A stretch of 64,000 nucleotides of DNA from Diploptera punctata (GCA_030220185.1 JASPKZ010007429.1:1022001-1086000); one strand, 5' to 3'. Counted from the stretch's first letter, positions 21,636 through 32,876 are shown. Translations and numbers: made by a program. The notes: generated from the letters alone by a model not told the origin.

Positions 21636-22555
21636 TAGGAACAATAATCACAAACAGGAATGAGATGCACAAATAAATAGGCTCAATTCTGGAAATGCGT
21701 GCTATTATGCATTACAGAGACTCTTGTCGTCCCAACTCCTTTCAAAAAACGTTAAACTGAAAATATATAAAACTATTATTCTCCCAGTTATATTATATGG
21801 ATGCGAAACATGGACTCTTACTTTAAGGGAGGAAAGGAGATTACGTGTATTTGTGAATAAAGTTCATAGTTTATGGACCAATAGATAAATGAATAGACAG
21901 GCAAATGGGGAAGACTACATAACAGTGAACTACATGGCATTTATAGGAACTTACTTACTTACTCACTCACTGGCACTATCGAACTCGTAGGTTCATGGCC
22001 GCACGGACATAAGCTCTCCATACATACCTATCCTGAGCTAATGCTTTCCAATCATTCCCTGTATAATCTACTTCCCTCAAATCATAGTTAATGTTATTCT
22101 CCCACCTCATTCTTGGTCTACCAACTGGGCGTTTTCCCTCTGGCTTTCCTACAAGAAGCTTCCATGCAAGTCTTTCATTCCCCATACGTGCAACATGTCC
22201 TGCCCATCGCAGTCTACGAGACTTAACTGTTCTTATTATATCTGGCTTCCTGTAAAGACCATGTAGATCATTGTTATGTGGCATTTATAGGAAGCCAAAT
22301 ATGAGAGTATAAGTCTCTTATACTGCGATCGGAAAGACATGTGGCATGAATGGGGAATGAAAGAGAGGCATTACGAGAGGGAAAGCGCCCAATTAGTAGG
22401 CCAAGGATGAGATGGGAGAGAGACATTAACCATGAGCTGAGGGAAGTAGATTGTACAGGGGATGATTCAAAAATATTAGCTCAGGATAAGTATGTATGGA
22501 AGCTCATGTCCGCGCGGCTCTGAACCTATGGGTTCGATAGAGTCAGTGAGTTAAT
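21636..22555 (+). mobile_element. Old LINE copy (GTAA-tail family) split by a younger copy
   Basis: Forward-strand family sequence 21636-21949 (CCTAGGAACAATAATCACAA..., LPVILYGCETWTLTLREERR region) continues at 22279-22555 to the C-terminus. Both parts carry stops and indels. The two halves are separated by a reverse-strand copy of the same family. Confidence 0.85.
21950..22278 (-). mobile_element. Young LINE insertion (GTAA-tail family), 15-base TSD
   Basis: A 329 bp 5'-truncated reverse-strand copy that encodes the last 100 codons without interruption (LRWAGHVARMGNERLAWKLL, GKRPVGRPRMRWENNINYDL, MNLRVR). TGGCATTTATAGGAA flanks it at 21935-21949 and 22279-22293. It sits inside an older copy of its own family. 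Confidence 0.93.
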
Positions 22556-22759
22556 TAGTTAGTTTATACAGTCTCAAGATCGTGTAATAATTAGACAAAA
22601 ATCCTATTTTCTGAATATTTCAGTGAAACAGTATATTATAGGACTATATGTTTTGTGATCCAAATTTATTCGACCAAACAAATAAATTATTTTATAACAG
22701 TTTTTGTTTTTTTAAATAAAATTTAATGAAAATAAATTTTAATAAAGATACATATTGAA

Positions 22760-22985
22760 CTAAATATTTTCAAACTTACCGATCGAATAACTAAATATAG
22801 GAACGACTGGAAAGAACATACTGGTAGAATGCCAGATGGAAGATTTTCAAAATTATTGCTAAATTATAAACCGCACGGAAGGAGAAATGTTGGACGCCCA
22901 CACAGAAGATGGTCTGAACAATTTTAACAATTCTAGCATTCATGAAACCAGAACGAGTCAACAGGCTTAATCCCCGGATGATGAT
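22760..22985 (+). mobile_element. LINE fragment, RT C-terminus
   Basis: The forward strand gives RNDWKEHTGRMPDGRFSKLL, then GRRNVGRPHRRWSEQF and a stop, followed by an ATG microsatellite-like tail. Another LINE family, only about 70 codons left. Confidence 0.65.
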
Positions 22986-23007
22986 GATGAATGATACATA
23001 TTACCTG

Positions 23008-23283
23008 TGGTTGACTAGTGGTTATGCTTCTTGCCTCTAGATCATGGTCGCGGGTTTGAACTCGGCCGCAATGGATTTGTTTAGGACGAAAAAATCCAAG
23101 GTGCAAGTCCTCCGGGGGACTTAAAACCATATGTCCCGAGCCTCAAGATTTTCAGGCTCGTAAAAGATCCTTAAGCCTAAATAAAGAGGCCTCTAAGCAA
23201 AATTTACCGACCTCAACGTCTTAGTAATACCTTAGTTGCCTGTTAGATGTCTCAATGGGTCGGTGTGTTGACCACATGTCCAA
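23008..23283 (+). mobile_element. tRNA-derived SINE-5
   Basis: Head GTTGACTAGTGGTTATGC (A box region) and GGTCGCGGGTTTGAACTC (B box), then AAGTCCTCCGGGGGACTTAA and AAGATTTTCAGGCTCGTAAA. The same family is at 60502-60908. Confidence 0.8.
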
Positions 23284-23286
23284 GAT

Positions 23287-24325
23287 ACTTACTTACTCAC
23301 TGGCACTATCGAACCCGTAGATTCATGGTCGCGGACATAAGCTCTCCATACATCCCTATCCTGAGCTAATGCTTTCCAATAATTCCCTGTATAATATACT
23401 TCCCTCAAATCATAGTTAATGTTATTCTCCCACCTCATTATTGGTCTACCAATTGGGCGTTTTTCCTCTGGCTTTCGTACAAGAAGCTTCCATGCACGTC
23501 TTTCATTCCCCATACGCGCAACATGTCCTGCCCATAGCAGTCTACGAGACTGAACTGTTATAATTATATCTGGTTTCCTATAAAGACCACGTAGTTCATT
23601 GTTATGTAGTCTTCTCCATTCACCTGTCTGGTCATCTCTCTTTTTCCCAAAAAAATCCTAAGAACTTTATTTTCAAATACCCGTAATCTCCTTTCCTCCC
23701 TTAAAGTAAGAGTCCGTGTTTTGCATCCATATAATATAACTGGTAGAATATTAGTTATATTTATTTTCAGTTTAACGTTTTTTGAAAGAAGTTGGGACAT
23801 CAAGAGTCTCTGCAATGCATAATAGCACACATTTCCAGAATTGAGCCTATGTTTAATTTCTTTGTGCATCTCATTCCTATTTGTGATTATTGTTCCTAGG
23901 TATTTGAATTCAGCCACTTACTCAAAATTTCCCTCATTTGTCATTAGCTGTCCATTTCCATTATATAATGTATTTCTACGTGTGACCATATATTTAGTTT
24001 TATTGATATTTACTTCCAGTCCTAATTTTTTAGTGTTATTCAATAGTGTGTGCGTGTTGTCCTTTAGTATCTCCTCGCTATCTGCCAATAGTACTACATC
24101 ATCAACATAAACTAACAGCTTATTAATACCATTGAGTTGTAAGCCTTCCTCATCCTCTAAAGATTTGATGACAAGCTCTAATACAAAATTAAATAGTAGA
24201 GGAGATAGTGCATCTCCTTGCTTCAACGCATTGTGGGTTTCAAAAGTGTCCGAAAACTGTTTGCCTACACGCATCCTACTCTTTGTGCCATTTAGACACA
24301 TTCGTATAAGTCTAACTTTTTAGGA
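23287..24325 (-). mobile_element. LINE copy (GTAA-tail family), about 1 kb
   Basis: The longest copy of the family. The reverse strand encodes GDALSPLLFNFVLELVIKSL, the catalytic box LLVYVDDVVLLADSEEIL (YVDD instead of YADD), NINKTKYMV, then after a stop YLGTIITNRNEMHKEIKHRL, and finally the C-terminus with a frameshift (WENNINYDLREVYYTGNYW). Several stops make it inactive. The 3' end at the left has a GTAA tail. Confidence 0.9.
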
Positions 24326-24707
24326 ATTTCCAACTCCAGCAGGATACCATCCAAGATATGTATGAACGAATAAGGTACCTTAAAATTAACTTGGTCTCCT
24401 TACAAAAGAGAGACTGTGGCTCAAGATATACTGTAGCTTATGTCTGAAGATAGAGGTATTCAGTTAATCAATGATTATATAACATGTCTGCCGAATGAAA
24501 CGCATAAGGTTAAACATCAAATTGTGCGTTGATATAGAAGGTAAGCTAGGTATTATATAGACACTACAGCAATTGACTATTTATAGAGAGCTCTTCCCTA
24601 TAACGCGATATAATACAAATACAAAATATCTACTGCAAAAAAATATAAATTCTAACCTGATCACCTTGATTGGCGTATTTTTCATGGCGTCAATATTTTG
24701 CATAAGC
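24326..24707. other. Unassigned sequence
   Basis: No gene that I recognise. Confidence 0.4.
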
Positions 24708-24722
24708 AGAATGATTTCATTA

Positions 24723-25185
24723 CTTACTTACTCACTGGCACTATCGAACCCGTAGGTTCATGGCCGCGCGGACATAAGCTCTCCATACATCCCTATCCTG
24801 AGCTAATGCTTTCCAATCATTCCCTGTATAATCTACTTCCCTCAAATCATAGTTAATATTGTTCTCCCACCTCATTCTTGGTCTACCAACTGGGCGTTTT
24901 CCTTCTGGCTTTCCTACAAGAAGTTTCCATGGACGTCTTTCATTCCCCATACGCGCAACATGTCCTGCCCATCGCAGTCTACGAGACATAACTGTTCTTA
25001 TTATATCTGGCTTCCTATAAAGACCATGTAGTTCATTGTTAAGTAGTCTTCTCCATTCACCTGTCTGTTCATCTCTCTTTGGTCCAAAAATTTTCCTAAG
25101 AACTTTATTCTCAAATACTCGTAATCTCCTTTCCTGCCTTAAAGTAAGAGTCCATGTTTCGCACCCATATAATATAATTGGTAGA
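24723..25185 (-). mobile_element. Young LINE insertion (GTAA-tail family), 15-base TSD
   Basis: A 463 bp reverse-strand copy ending in GTAA repeats, encoding LRWAGHVARMGNERRPWKLL to MNLRVR, with frameshifts upstream. AGAATGATTTCATTA is duplicated at 24708-24722 and 25186-25200. Confidence 0.93.
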
Positions 25186-25315
25186 AGAATGATTTCATTA
25201 AAATTAAAAAAAAATCTAGTATACTATAGTACAGGCTTCTTACTTTACAGCAGTTCGCCCTTGATTCCTGCTTTCTAGAGATTCCTATCTTCCCATTGTC
25301 CATCTTCCATCCTCT

Positions 25316-25810
25316 AGCATCATCATCATCATCATCACTCCAGGGATTAGGCAATTGCCCGTTCCGACTTCATAATGCATCAGCCCAACGTCTTCTAGGT
25401 CTTCCAACATCACGCCTTCCTCTTGCTTGATAATTTCTGGCTAACAATGGATATCTCTCCTTGCTCATTCCATCCATGTGATCAATCCATTTCTGTCTGT
25501 AATTCGTGACTTTATCCAATAAAGGCTGTACTTTCAATTCTTCTCTTATATCCTCTAGCATTATAATATATTCCCTCATACCATGTTCTTCTACTTTTCC
25601 TCCTCTTCCTTCTACCTGGTACCATCCAATCGAACACCTCTTTAGGCCATTGGTCTTCCGTCATCCGTTGTACATGTCCATACCACTGTAAAGCTCTCTT
25701 TGTTATCCTTTCGATAACAGTTTCTTGTGCATCCATTTCTTGTCTGATATATGTATTTCGAATATGTTGTAGCCTGGATATTATACTCTGAGACATTAAA
25801 CTCTTCAAAA
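25316..25810 (-). mobile_element. Two LINE C-terminal fragments side by side
   Basis: The reverse strand first gives QEMDAQETVIERITKRALQW, YGHVQRMTEDQWPKEVFDW and RRTWYEGIY (25570-25808), then switches to a different family: EELKVQPLLDKVTNYRQKW, IDHMDGMSKERYPLLARNY, GRRDVGRPRRRWADAL (25370-25579), ending in an ATG array. The second piece is the 3' end also seen at 48038. Confidence 0.7.
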
Positions 25811-25904
25811 TACAAACAAAAACGTGTGATTTGTATATTCTTAATATGTATGTTTACATTATGCTTCGCATTAGCTCTAAACTAACCGTACTCCGATATT
25901 CCAT

Positions 25905-26242
25905 GGCGCAACAGGCCTAGAAGGCCCTTAGCCTACCAGCCGACTGCTGGCCTCACATCCACATGTATCAGTCACAGAGGTAGATGATCATCTAGCCAGT
26001 GTAGGGGTGACATGTGGTCAGCATGTCGGGTCCTCCAGATGTTATAGCTGGTTTCCTCAACCTGGAACCGCTACTTATTGTAGCTACCCAAATGCCTCGC
26101 GATGCTGCGTGGCACCAGTCCCATACTGGCCGAAATACCATGAGAACATTTCTTCCCCCATGGAGACTCGAACCAGCACAAGTCCCGTAGCTTTGCGCCA
26201 AGGCTTCTTGCTTTAACCACTCGGCTACGGCGCGGGACATAC
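25905..26242 (-). mobile_element. tRNA-derived SINE-3
   Basis: A complete reverse-strand copy: head CCGCGCCGTAGCCGAGTGG, B box GGTTCGAGTCTCC, body with GGTAGCTACAATAAGTAGCG, 3' end with GGCCTTCTAGGCCTGT. Confidence 0.88.
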
Positions 26243-26554
26243 TCCGATGTAGTTACTGCATATTCGGTGTAGAAAGGAGACTGAAGGGCATGGAGATAGT
26301 TTGTGGCTTATATAATAATTATTATTTATTTACTTATTTATTTATTTATTTATCTATTTATTCTGTCAGGGGGTAAGACCTTCTCTTTCACTCAACCAGC
26401 AAAAATTACAAGTAGGCCTACATATTTGACAACATTTATTATATATGCACTATACTAATTATAAAGAATTAAAAATATATTAAATATTGCAATGCTTATT
26501 TCCTGTACGAACAACATTTTATACGATGATAATAATGACAACAATAATAACTAT

Positions 26555-26561
26555 GATGATG

Positions 26562-26654
<93 letters not shown>
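26555..26654 (+). repeat. AAT microsatellite
   Basis: About 33 AAT units directly upstream of a LINE copy. Confidence 0.95.
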
Positions 26655-27300
26655 TAAGGGAAATTTTGAGGAAGTGGCTGAATTCAAAATACCTAGGAAC
26701 AATAATCACAAATAGGAATGAGATGCACAAAGAAATTAAACATAGGCATAATTCTGGAAATGCGTGCTATTATGCATTACAGAGACTTTTGACGTCCCAA
26801 CTCCTTTCAAAAAACGTTAAACTGAAAATATATAAAACTATTATTCTACCAGTTATATTATATGGATGCGAAACATGGATTCTTACTTTAAGGGAGGAAA
26901 GGAGATTACGAGTATTTGAAAATAAAATTCTTAGGAAAACTTTTGGACCAAAGATAGATGAACAGACAGGTGAAAGAAGAAAACTACATAACAGTGAACT
27001 ACGTGGTCTTTATAGGAAGCCAGATATAATAAGAACAGTTAAGTCTCGTAGACTGCGATGGGCAGGACATGTTGCACGAATGGGGAATGAAAGACTTGCA
27101 TGGAAGCTTCTTGTAGGAAAACCAGAAGGAAAACATCCAGTTGGTAGACCAAGAATGAGGTTGGAGAATAACATTAACTATGATTTGAGGGAAGTATATT
27201 ATACAGGGAATGATTGGAAAGCATTAGCTCAGGATAGGAATGTATGGAGAACTTATGTCCTCGCGGCCATGAACCTGCGAGTTCGATAGTGCCACCGAAT
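26655..27300 (+). mobile_element. LINE copy (GTAA-tail family)
   Basis: The forward frame is open from the microsatellite through YLGTIITNRNEMHKEIKHRH, LPVILYGCETWILTLREERR, LRWAGHVARMGNERLAWKLL, GKHPVGRPRMRLENNINYDL to MNLRVR, stop. About 210 LINE codons, uninterrupted. The 3' tail is short (AATAAGTAATAA). Confidence 0.9.
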
Positions 27301-27424
27301 AAGTAATAATAATGTTAATTATAGTATAAATATGATAAATTATACGAGAAACACGAATTAATATATGTACTTTTCACTGGGTAATGATGAAGTCGAGGTT
27401 AGAGCAAATATAAATTTATATTTA

Positions 27425-27754
27425 TTTGAGAGATGCCAATGTCCGGCAGCCCCTTATTTCTTGTGGTAGGGAATTCCAGCTGCGAGAAGTGAAGATAATG
27501 GAGTGATGTGATGTCCTATGTTGCCCTATGTTGCAGCAAGAGACTATGCTGTGATCTTGTGTTTAAGTTATTGTTGGATGATAGATACTGGAAACTGGAG
27601 GATAAATAATTGGGAGTTGAGATATGTAGAATCTTAAAAGGAGAACTAGAGGGTAATTTTCTTCTCTCTTTAAGATGTAGGCATGACAGTTCGTGGAAAA
27701 AATGAAGAAATGTGATCGTATTTTCCGACATTAAATATGAATCTAATACACATA
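27425..27754 (-). mobile_element. LINE C-terminus (ATT-tail family)
   Basis: The reverse strand gives FLHFFHELSCLHLKERRKLP, STPNYLSSSFQYLSSNNNLN, TRSQHSLL, the same domain as 2011-2316. It is broken on the right by a mariner-like element whose TA lies at 27753. Confidence 0.7.
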
Positions 27755-28647
27755 CAGGGCTATTCAGAAAGAAGGAACAGACTTCAAACATTTATTTCTT
27801 CCAAACTACAAAAAATAGAAACACAATTCCAACGTTCCTGGAAAGAGAAGAAGTTGAAGTTCCGATCACGGCCGCATTTTTCTAACCACGTCCGACGTTA
27901 CCTGCATAGCATCATTCCAGGACTTTGGATTGGAAGAAGAGCCGGTGGCCCCCCAGGTCACCAGACCTAACTCCATGTGATTTTTATCTGTGGGTTTTAC
28001 GTACAAGACCGTGTTTTATCCCCCCTATGCCTGACACTTTTGAAAATCTGCGACATCGAATTGTTGAAGCTGTGAATTCGGTAATCGTGTGTGGCAAGAA
28101 ATGAGCCACCGTTTTGATATTTGTCGTGTAACACATGGTGCTCATATTGAATGCATAAAATAGTGAAATTTGAACTTTTCTCTTTCCAGGAATGTTAGAA
28201 TTGTGTTTCTATTTTTTTTTTTGTAGTTTGGAATAAATATTTTTTTTTTCAAATGCCCCAGGTTTGTCTTTCGACATTCCTGGTTTCTCTCCTGGCATGG
28301 CGTGTTTGTAACCCACTTCTGAGGTTGGGGCGCCTGGAAGGCGGGGTTACGTTGCCCCGATGATATGATGGGTGATGATGATAATGGTGCTTAACCTAAG
28401 ATGAATACGAATGATGATGATTGCGATGGCCATATGATTTCGGGGACCGTTTGGGTCTTAAAGTTTTCCTGACATTTGTCTTACAGGTGAGGAAAAACCC
28501 CGATAAAAATCTCACCCAGAAAAACTGTCCCGACCGGAGATCGAACCCGAGCCCGCTACGTGACAAGGCAGCACGCTACCCCGAGACCACAGCGGTGGAC
28601 GAATAAATAAATGTTTGAAGTCTGTCCCTTCTTTTTGAATATCCCTA
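27755..28647 (+). mobile_element. Deleted mariner-type element with nested SINE
   Basis: Starts CAGGGCTATTCAGAAAGAAG after a TA and ends with the near-reverse complement (CTTCTTTTTGAATATCCCTA) before a TA at 28648-28649. Of the transposase only the C-terminal third is recognisable on the forward strand: IIPGLWIGRR, then (with frameshifts) a PDLTP-like box, PMPDTFENLRHRIVEAVNS, and GAHIEC near the stop. A SINE-1 splits the right terminal repeat, with AATAAATA on both sides. Confidence 0.8.
28239..28601 (-). mobile_element. tRNA-derived SINE-1 (variant 3' end)
   Basis: The reverse-strand head TCCACCGCTGTGGTCTCGGG with B box GGGTTCGATCTCC, body CCTGTAAGACAAATGTCAGG, and a 3' part with GGGGCAACGTAACCCC, also found at 53210. 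AATAAATA flanks it at about 28231 and 28602. Confidence 0.85.
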
Positions 28648-28925
28648 TATTATGGACACGCTGCAGTTTGTCAGACAATCCGTTTCTATGATAGGAACTC
28701 GGGAAACAATAGATATTTCTTGAGGATAGTTAGGAAGAGACTAATATGTATAGACGGCAGTCCATAAAGGGCAAGAGTAGCCAGAAAATATCACTCACCC
28801 TATAGTCAGTTCTGAAATAATCGTGATTGAGAGAAGTGCATTGACAGTGTCGGCGGGGATCATAGAAATGCTGTTACATGGTTCCACTTGTGAAGATGGA
28901 TAACCTATAGTTTAGTAAGCGAAGA

Positions 28926-29454
28926 ACTGGTCTACATGATTTTTGTCTTATGAGTACCAATAGTTGTACCTAATGCAGTTTTTTATCGTGTTTTCAAATA
29001 TGTATTCGGAATTTCTCCATCACCCACAGTTTTTTTTATTTCAATTTCAATTAATGGATTTAAATAATTATTTTTTTAATAAACGTTTTTTCGTCCATTT
29101 GTCCATTGTAAAATAAAACGGGGAACACTATCATCAGAGGATTTCAAGTATGGAAAAGAAATATCAAGGCAAATGGAATCCTAATAGGCTGGCCGATTAT
29201 TGTTGGACCATCAAGAGGGATGCTCCACAGGCGAAATATAGCAGAAAATCGTCGTTTCTTACTTTCTAGGTGAGTCCGAATGTTCGAATATTGTGTAGTT
29301 ACGAATGTAGAAAATATTAAAATGTTTGAAATTATAAAAACCTTGCGTGATGGAGAAAAACCGATATCATGTTTAAATTCAGGAAAAAATTCTATCAGAA
29401 TCACATATTTTTCTCTCTGAGACAAAAAAAAAAGTTTATTTTTTGTTGCTCAGA
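28926..29454. mobile_element. TIR element, copy C
   Basis: Same ends and interior as copy B, inverted: begins CTGGTCTACATGATTTTTG and ends GTTGCTCAG. The interior carries MLHRRNIAENRRFLLSR and VVTNVENIKMFEII with stops. The preceding 28650-28925 is unassigned. Confidence 0.65.
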
Positions 29455-29519
29455 GCAATCGACTGAAGCATTACTCAAATGCATTATCCATATGTAATAA
29501 ACTATTTTATGTTGTAATT

Positions 29520-30010
29520 ATTTTTACAAAACCTTAAAAGGAAAAAATTGCATGGGGTGAGATCCGGTGATCTAGGAGGCCACTGGAGATAAGCCCTGTC
29601 ATCTGGACCATGACGACCAAGGTCTTACGAAAACGCTTACATTTGCGTCCCTACCGTTTACAATTTTTACAGGTTCTAAAGCCTACTGATTACGCTGACT
29701 TTCAGCAACATTCTCCTCAGGCACTCTTGGTCGTACCACACTTTTGCCTTTACACAGACAACCGGTCGTTGCGAACTGATTATGCCATCAACGAATATTG
29801 TTGGCATTGGGGGGGAATGACGATTAAACTGCCTAACAAACGCATGTTGAACTGTCACAATTGATTTACAACTCTCAAACTGCAAAACACAAAACACTTT
29901 CTGTTGAGAAGTTGCCATCTTTGTTATTATTGTTGCCATAGAAACAAAACAAAAGAAAACTATCCGCTCACTCACACAACTAAACCATCTTCTTTCCTGG
30001 TTTTTATTAT
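29520..30010 (-). mobile_element. Rearranged mariner-type transposase relic
   Basis: The reverse strand starts MATSQQKVFCVLQFESCKSI and VTVQHAFVRQFNRHSPPMPT (N-terminal helix-turn-helix of a mariner-type transposase), and a shifted frame gives a GRPRVPEEN-like block near 29706-29745. The next expected segment, VLRKRLHLRPYRLQFLQVLK (29613-29672), lies on the forward strand, and a WPPRSPDLTPC-like block (29540-29590) is again on the reverse strand. An internal inversion or template switch is implied. Confidence 0.65.
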
Positions 30011-30064
30011 TGATTTCGTACATCTCAATGATGGATAAATCATATTTGAAGAGAAAAATTATAC

Positions 30065-30137
30065 GCTAAGACCGGGAATTGAACCCGGGACCCTTGGTTC
30101 TCTAGACCAAGTGCTCTACCAACTGAGCTACCTGAGC
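30065..30137 (-). tRNA. tRNA-like sequence (left arm), probably SINE head
   Basis: A 73-base cloverleaf on the reverse strand: acceptor GCTCAGG/TCTTAGC with one mismatch, D arm GCTCAGTTGGTAGAGC, T arm CCGGGTTCAATTCCCGG. The best anticodon loop is CTAGAGA (AGA), shifted by one base from standard. AGA would be serine, which needs a long variable arm that is absent, so a functional tRNA is unlikely. Confidence 0.45.
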
Positions 30138-30330
30138 AAGTACCGATCTAAACGCAAATCTTTCTCTATATACATTGTAATTCCCATCCACCAAATGCTG
30201 TGTATAATTCCCAAATATGTCTTCTTAATAAAGGAGCCGCCATTTGCAAGATAGAAGCATGGCTTCACAGCATTTGGTGGATGGGAATTACAATGTATAT
30301 AGAGAAAGATTTGCGTTTAGATCGGTACTT

Positions 30331-30403
30331 GCTCAGGTAGCTCAGTTGGTAGAGCACTTGGTCTAGAGAACCAAGGGTCCCGGGTTCAAGTCCCGGTCTT
30401 AGC
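30331..30403 (+). tRNA. tRNA-like sequence (right arm), probably SINE head
   Basis: Identical to the left-arm copy except the T loop (TTCAAGT instead of TTCAATT). The same reasons speak against a real tRNA gene. Confidence 0.45.
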
Positions 30404-30538
30404 GTATAATTTTTCTCTTCAAATATGATCTTCTTTCCTGTTTAATTTCAGTCTATACACAACTTTCTACGCCTCATCTGAGTGATAATATTATTGCTTT
30501 AAACTGCTATATTATTTTATGTACACGCTGTATTTCTA

Positions 30539-30622
30539 ACCTCGACTTCATCATTACCCAGTGTAAGGGATATATACTAATTGGTGTTTCTCGTATAATT
30601 TATTTATATTATTTATATTATT

Positions 30623-30678
<56 letters not shown>

Positions 30679-30910
30679 TATTATTATTATTATTATTATT
30701 ATCATTATTATGTTATTATTATATATTATTGTTATTATTGTATAAAATTTTGTTTGTACATGAAATTTACATTACTACATTTAATATATATTTAACTATT
30801 TATAAATAGTATACTGTATATCTATATTGTCAAATATTTTTTTTTGTAATTGTGCTGGTTGAATGGAAGAGTAGATCTTATGGTCTTTAACTCTGCCAGA
30901 ATAAATAAAA

Positions 30911-30959
<49 letters not shown>

Positions 30960-30960
30960 T
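30539..30960 (+). mobile_element. LINE 3' UTR with ATT arrays (ATT-tail family)
   Basis: Carries CTTCATCATTACCCAGTGTA joined to GTGTTTCTCGTATAATTTAT, an AAT/ATT array (30623-30720), TTGAATGGAAGAGTAGATC, TTAACTCTGCCAG and a terminal ATT array (30912-30960). It shows the uninterrupted form of the site that is split by a LINE at 16140-17005. Confidence 0.75.
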
Positions 30961-31500
30961 ATAAAGTTGACTTGGCTAGGATCGAATACACATTCCTCGG
31001 GTAACATGGCGAAATCGCTACACCGAGACCACCAAAGCCGATATTCATATCATACTCGTATTTTAGCCAGAAGCCCGACGAGGAAGAGAAACAGTAGCTA
31101 GAAATAAGTTCCACCATTTCATCCCTCAGAATATTCCTAGTATTCATTTTAAAGAGTTCTGATTGTGAGAGGCGTCCCAGGAAATAGGCGGCGTTAAATC
31201 CACAGAGCAAACAATATGATTATTTTAGTAACCAGATTCGATCACAATGAATACAAGGAAGTAAAAATAGATGTTAATGGTTAGTTCACACAAAGGTGAA
31301 AGCTTTCTACGTGCATAAGAATTAGCACAACTATAAAATAGATATTCACGACTTTACCAAGTTACTGATAATACAGATTCTCTACCTCAGATGTGTCATA
31401 ATTACAAATTTGGCAGTCGTTCCTCATTTTATGACCACATTTGGCTACTATTTTAATGTTTGGAAAGTTATCGACAATGTTTATAAAATATACACGTACC
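30961..31500. other. Unassigned sequence
   Basis: A tRNA-like B-box word (GGATCGAATACAC) near 30978 hints at a SINE head, but the rest is not recognisable. No gene. Confidence 0.35.
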
Positions 31501-32215
31501 TCTTATTTTATTATCATAAGTAATGTTCTCCTTTCAGAATCTGAAGATAATTTACAAAGATCTTTACATCAATTTAATATACATGCCAGAAAATACAATA
31601 TGGAAATTAACACGAACAAGACAAAATGCTTAACAATATCAAAAGAACCAGTAAGCTGCAAATCAGAAGTGGAAAGAAAAATTATAGAACAAGTGTCAGA
31701 ATTTAATTATTTAGGTATATTAATAACAAACACTAAAAATTTAATAAAAGAGGTAAAGAAACAAGCTGATAAAGCAGCACAAATATCAGGGTATATGAAA
31801 GATATAATTTGGCGCAACGAACCTATGTCAATAGAAAGCAAAACCCGCATATACAAAACGATAGTTCGACCAGTTGTATATGGAGGAGAAAGTAGGGCTG
31901 ATACAACAAAAACTAAACAAATAATAAATACATGCGAAATGAAAATCTAAAGAACTATTCAGGGAAAACATTATTTGATAAAATACACAACACAGAAATT
32001 AGGGACAAATGCCATATTCAAGATATAACCAAATTTATTATAGATAGACGAAAATATTGGAAGGATCATATAGAAAGAATGGAAGAAAACCGGCTAGCAA
32101 AAAGAGCTAAAGAAGATAGACCAATGGACGGGAGAAGAACAAGAGGAAGACTAGCCAAGAGATGGATAGACAATGAATGCACATCCAATACGTCTTCCTC
32201 CGAGGAGTGATTTTG
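31500..32215 (+). mobile_element. LINE fragment, RT palm to C-terminus
   Basis: Two overlapping forward frames: LLSESEDNLQRSLHQFNIHA, MEINTNKTKCLTISK, FNYLGILITNTKNL, ETRIYKT-like block, then after a frameshift near 31935 RRKYWKDHIERMEENRLAKR and GRRTRGRLAKRWIDN, stop near 32208. The FADD box is lost. Confidence 0.75.
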
Positions 32216-32269
32216 GAAATAAACAGGATGAAATCCTACAAATTAAGTTTTTAAGAATAAGAAGAAGAA

Positions 32270-32540
32270 GTAATGTCACGAGTGATTCCTGACTCGTGAC
32301 TTCATGTAGAGGATTTCGAAATCAAGAGCGGCATTTGTTAGGACTATCTAACGAATAAAATTAAGCTGTTTACTCAAAAATCATTATTTAAATATGGTTA
32401 CCGGTATTTTAAAATATTTCTATATTTAATGTAAACGGCGATGTTTGAAAACAAATCAGAACTGTGAGGTTATGCTCATTCACTGCAATTTGATCATATT
32501 ATTTATTGCCAAATAGGATCGCAATATTGTAAGAATGTAC
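32270..32540 (+). repeat. Interspersed repeat R270
   Basis: AGTAATGTCACGAGTGATT ... GTAAACGGCGATGTTTGAAA ... GCAATATTGTAAGAATG. Copies at 40755-41025 (+) and, in reverse and broken by two insertions, at 60085-60990. No coding content. Confidence 0.65.
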
Positions 32541-32876
32541 CCTCCACCCATAGCAATTCTGTCCTAGGGCAGGTCTTTCACTGCAATTATAGCATTTTCA
32601 TGCTATGCTTTGCAGCTTTACCAGGGAATTACAGGTGTGGTAGCTTCCCGTTGCTTTCCACACCGGTGAAGGATGATGATGATGATAATGATAAGGCTGA
32701 TGATGGCCGGATGATTTTCGGGGACCGTTGGGCTCTAAGCTTCCTGACATTTGTCTTACAGGTGAGGAAAAACCCCGAAAGAAAACCTCACCCAGGAGCC
32801 TGTCCCGACCGGGAATCGAACCCGGGTCCGCTGCGTGACAAGGCAGCACGCTACCTCTACACCACAGCGGTGGACT
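32541..32876 (-). mobile_element. tRNA-derived SINE-1
   Basis: The reverse-strand head TCCACCGCTGTGGTGTAGAG, B box GGGTTCGATTCCC, body CCTGTAAGACAAATGTCAGG, 3' part GGAAGCTACCACACC and AGCATAGCATGAAAATGC, same layout as 18187-18520. Confidence 0.87.

Larger units (their letters stand above)
30058..30415. repeat. Inverted pair of tRNA-headed SINE-6 copies
   Basis: The sequence from AGAGAAAAATTATACGCTAAG through the tRNA-like head to GGGAATTATACACAGCATTT is repeated in reverse complement from CAGCATTTGGTGGATGGG to TTAGCGTATAATTTTTCTC. Arms are about 140 bases with a spacer of about 75. A single, more diverged arm is at 51669-51880. Confidence 0.85.

Noticed and set aside
28421..28606. ORF with FLTFVLQVRKNPDKN and DKAARYPETTAVD
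   Set aside because: This is the translation of SINE-1 in reverse; the same peptide appears wherever SINE-1 occurs.
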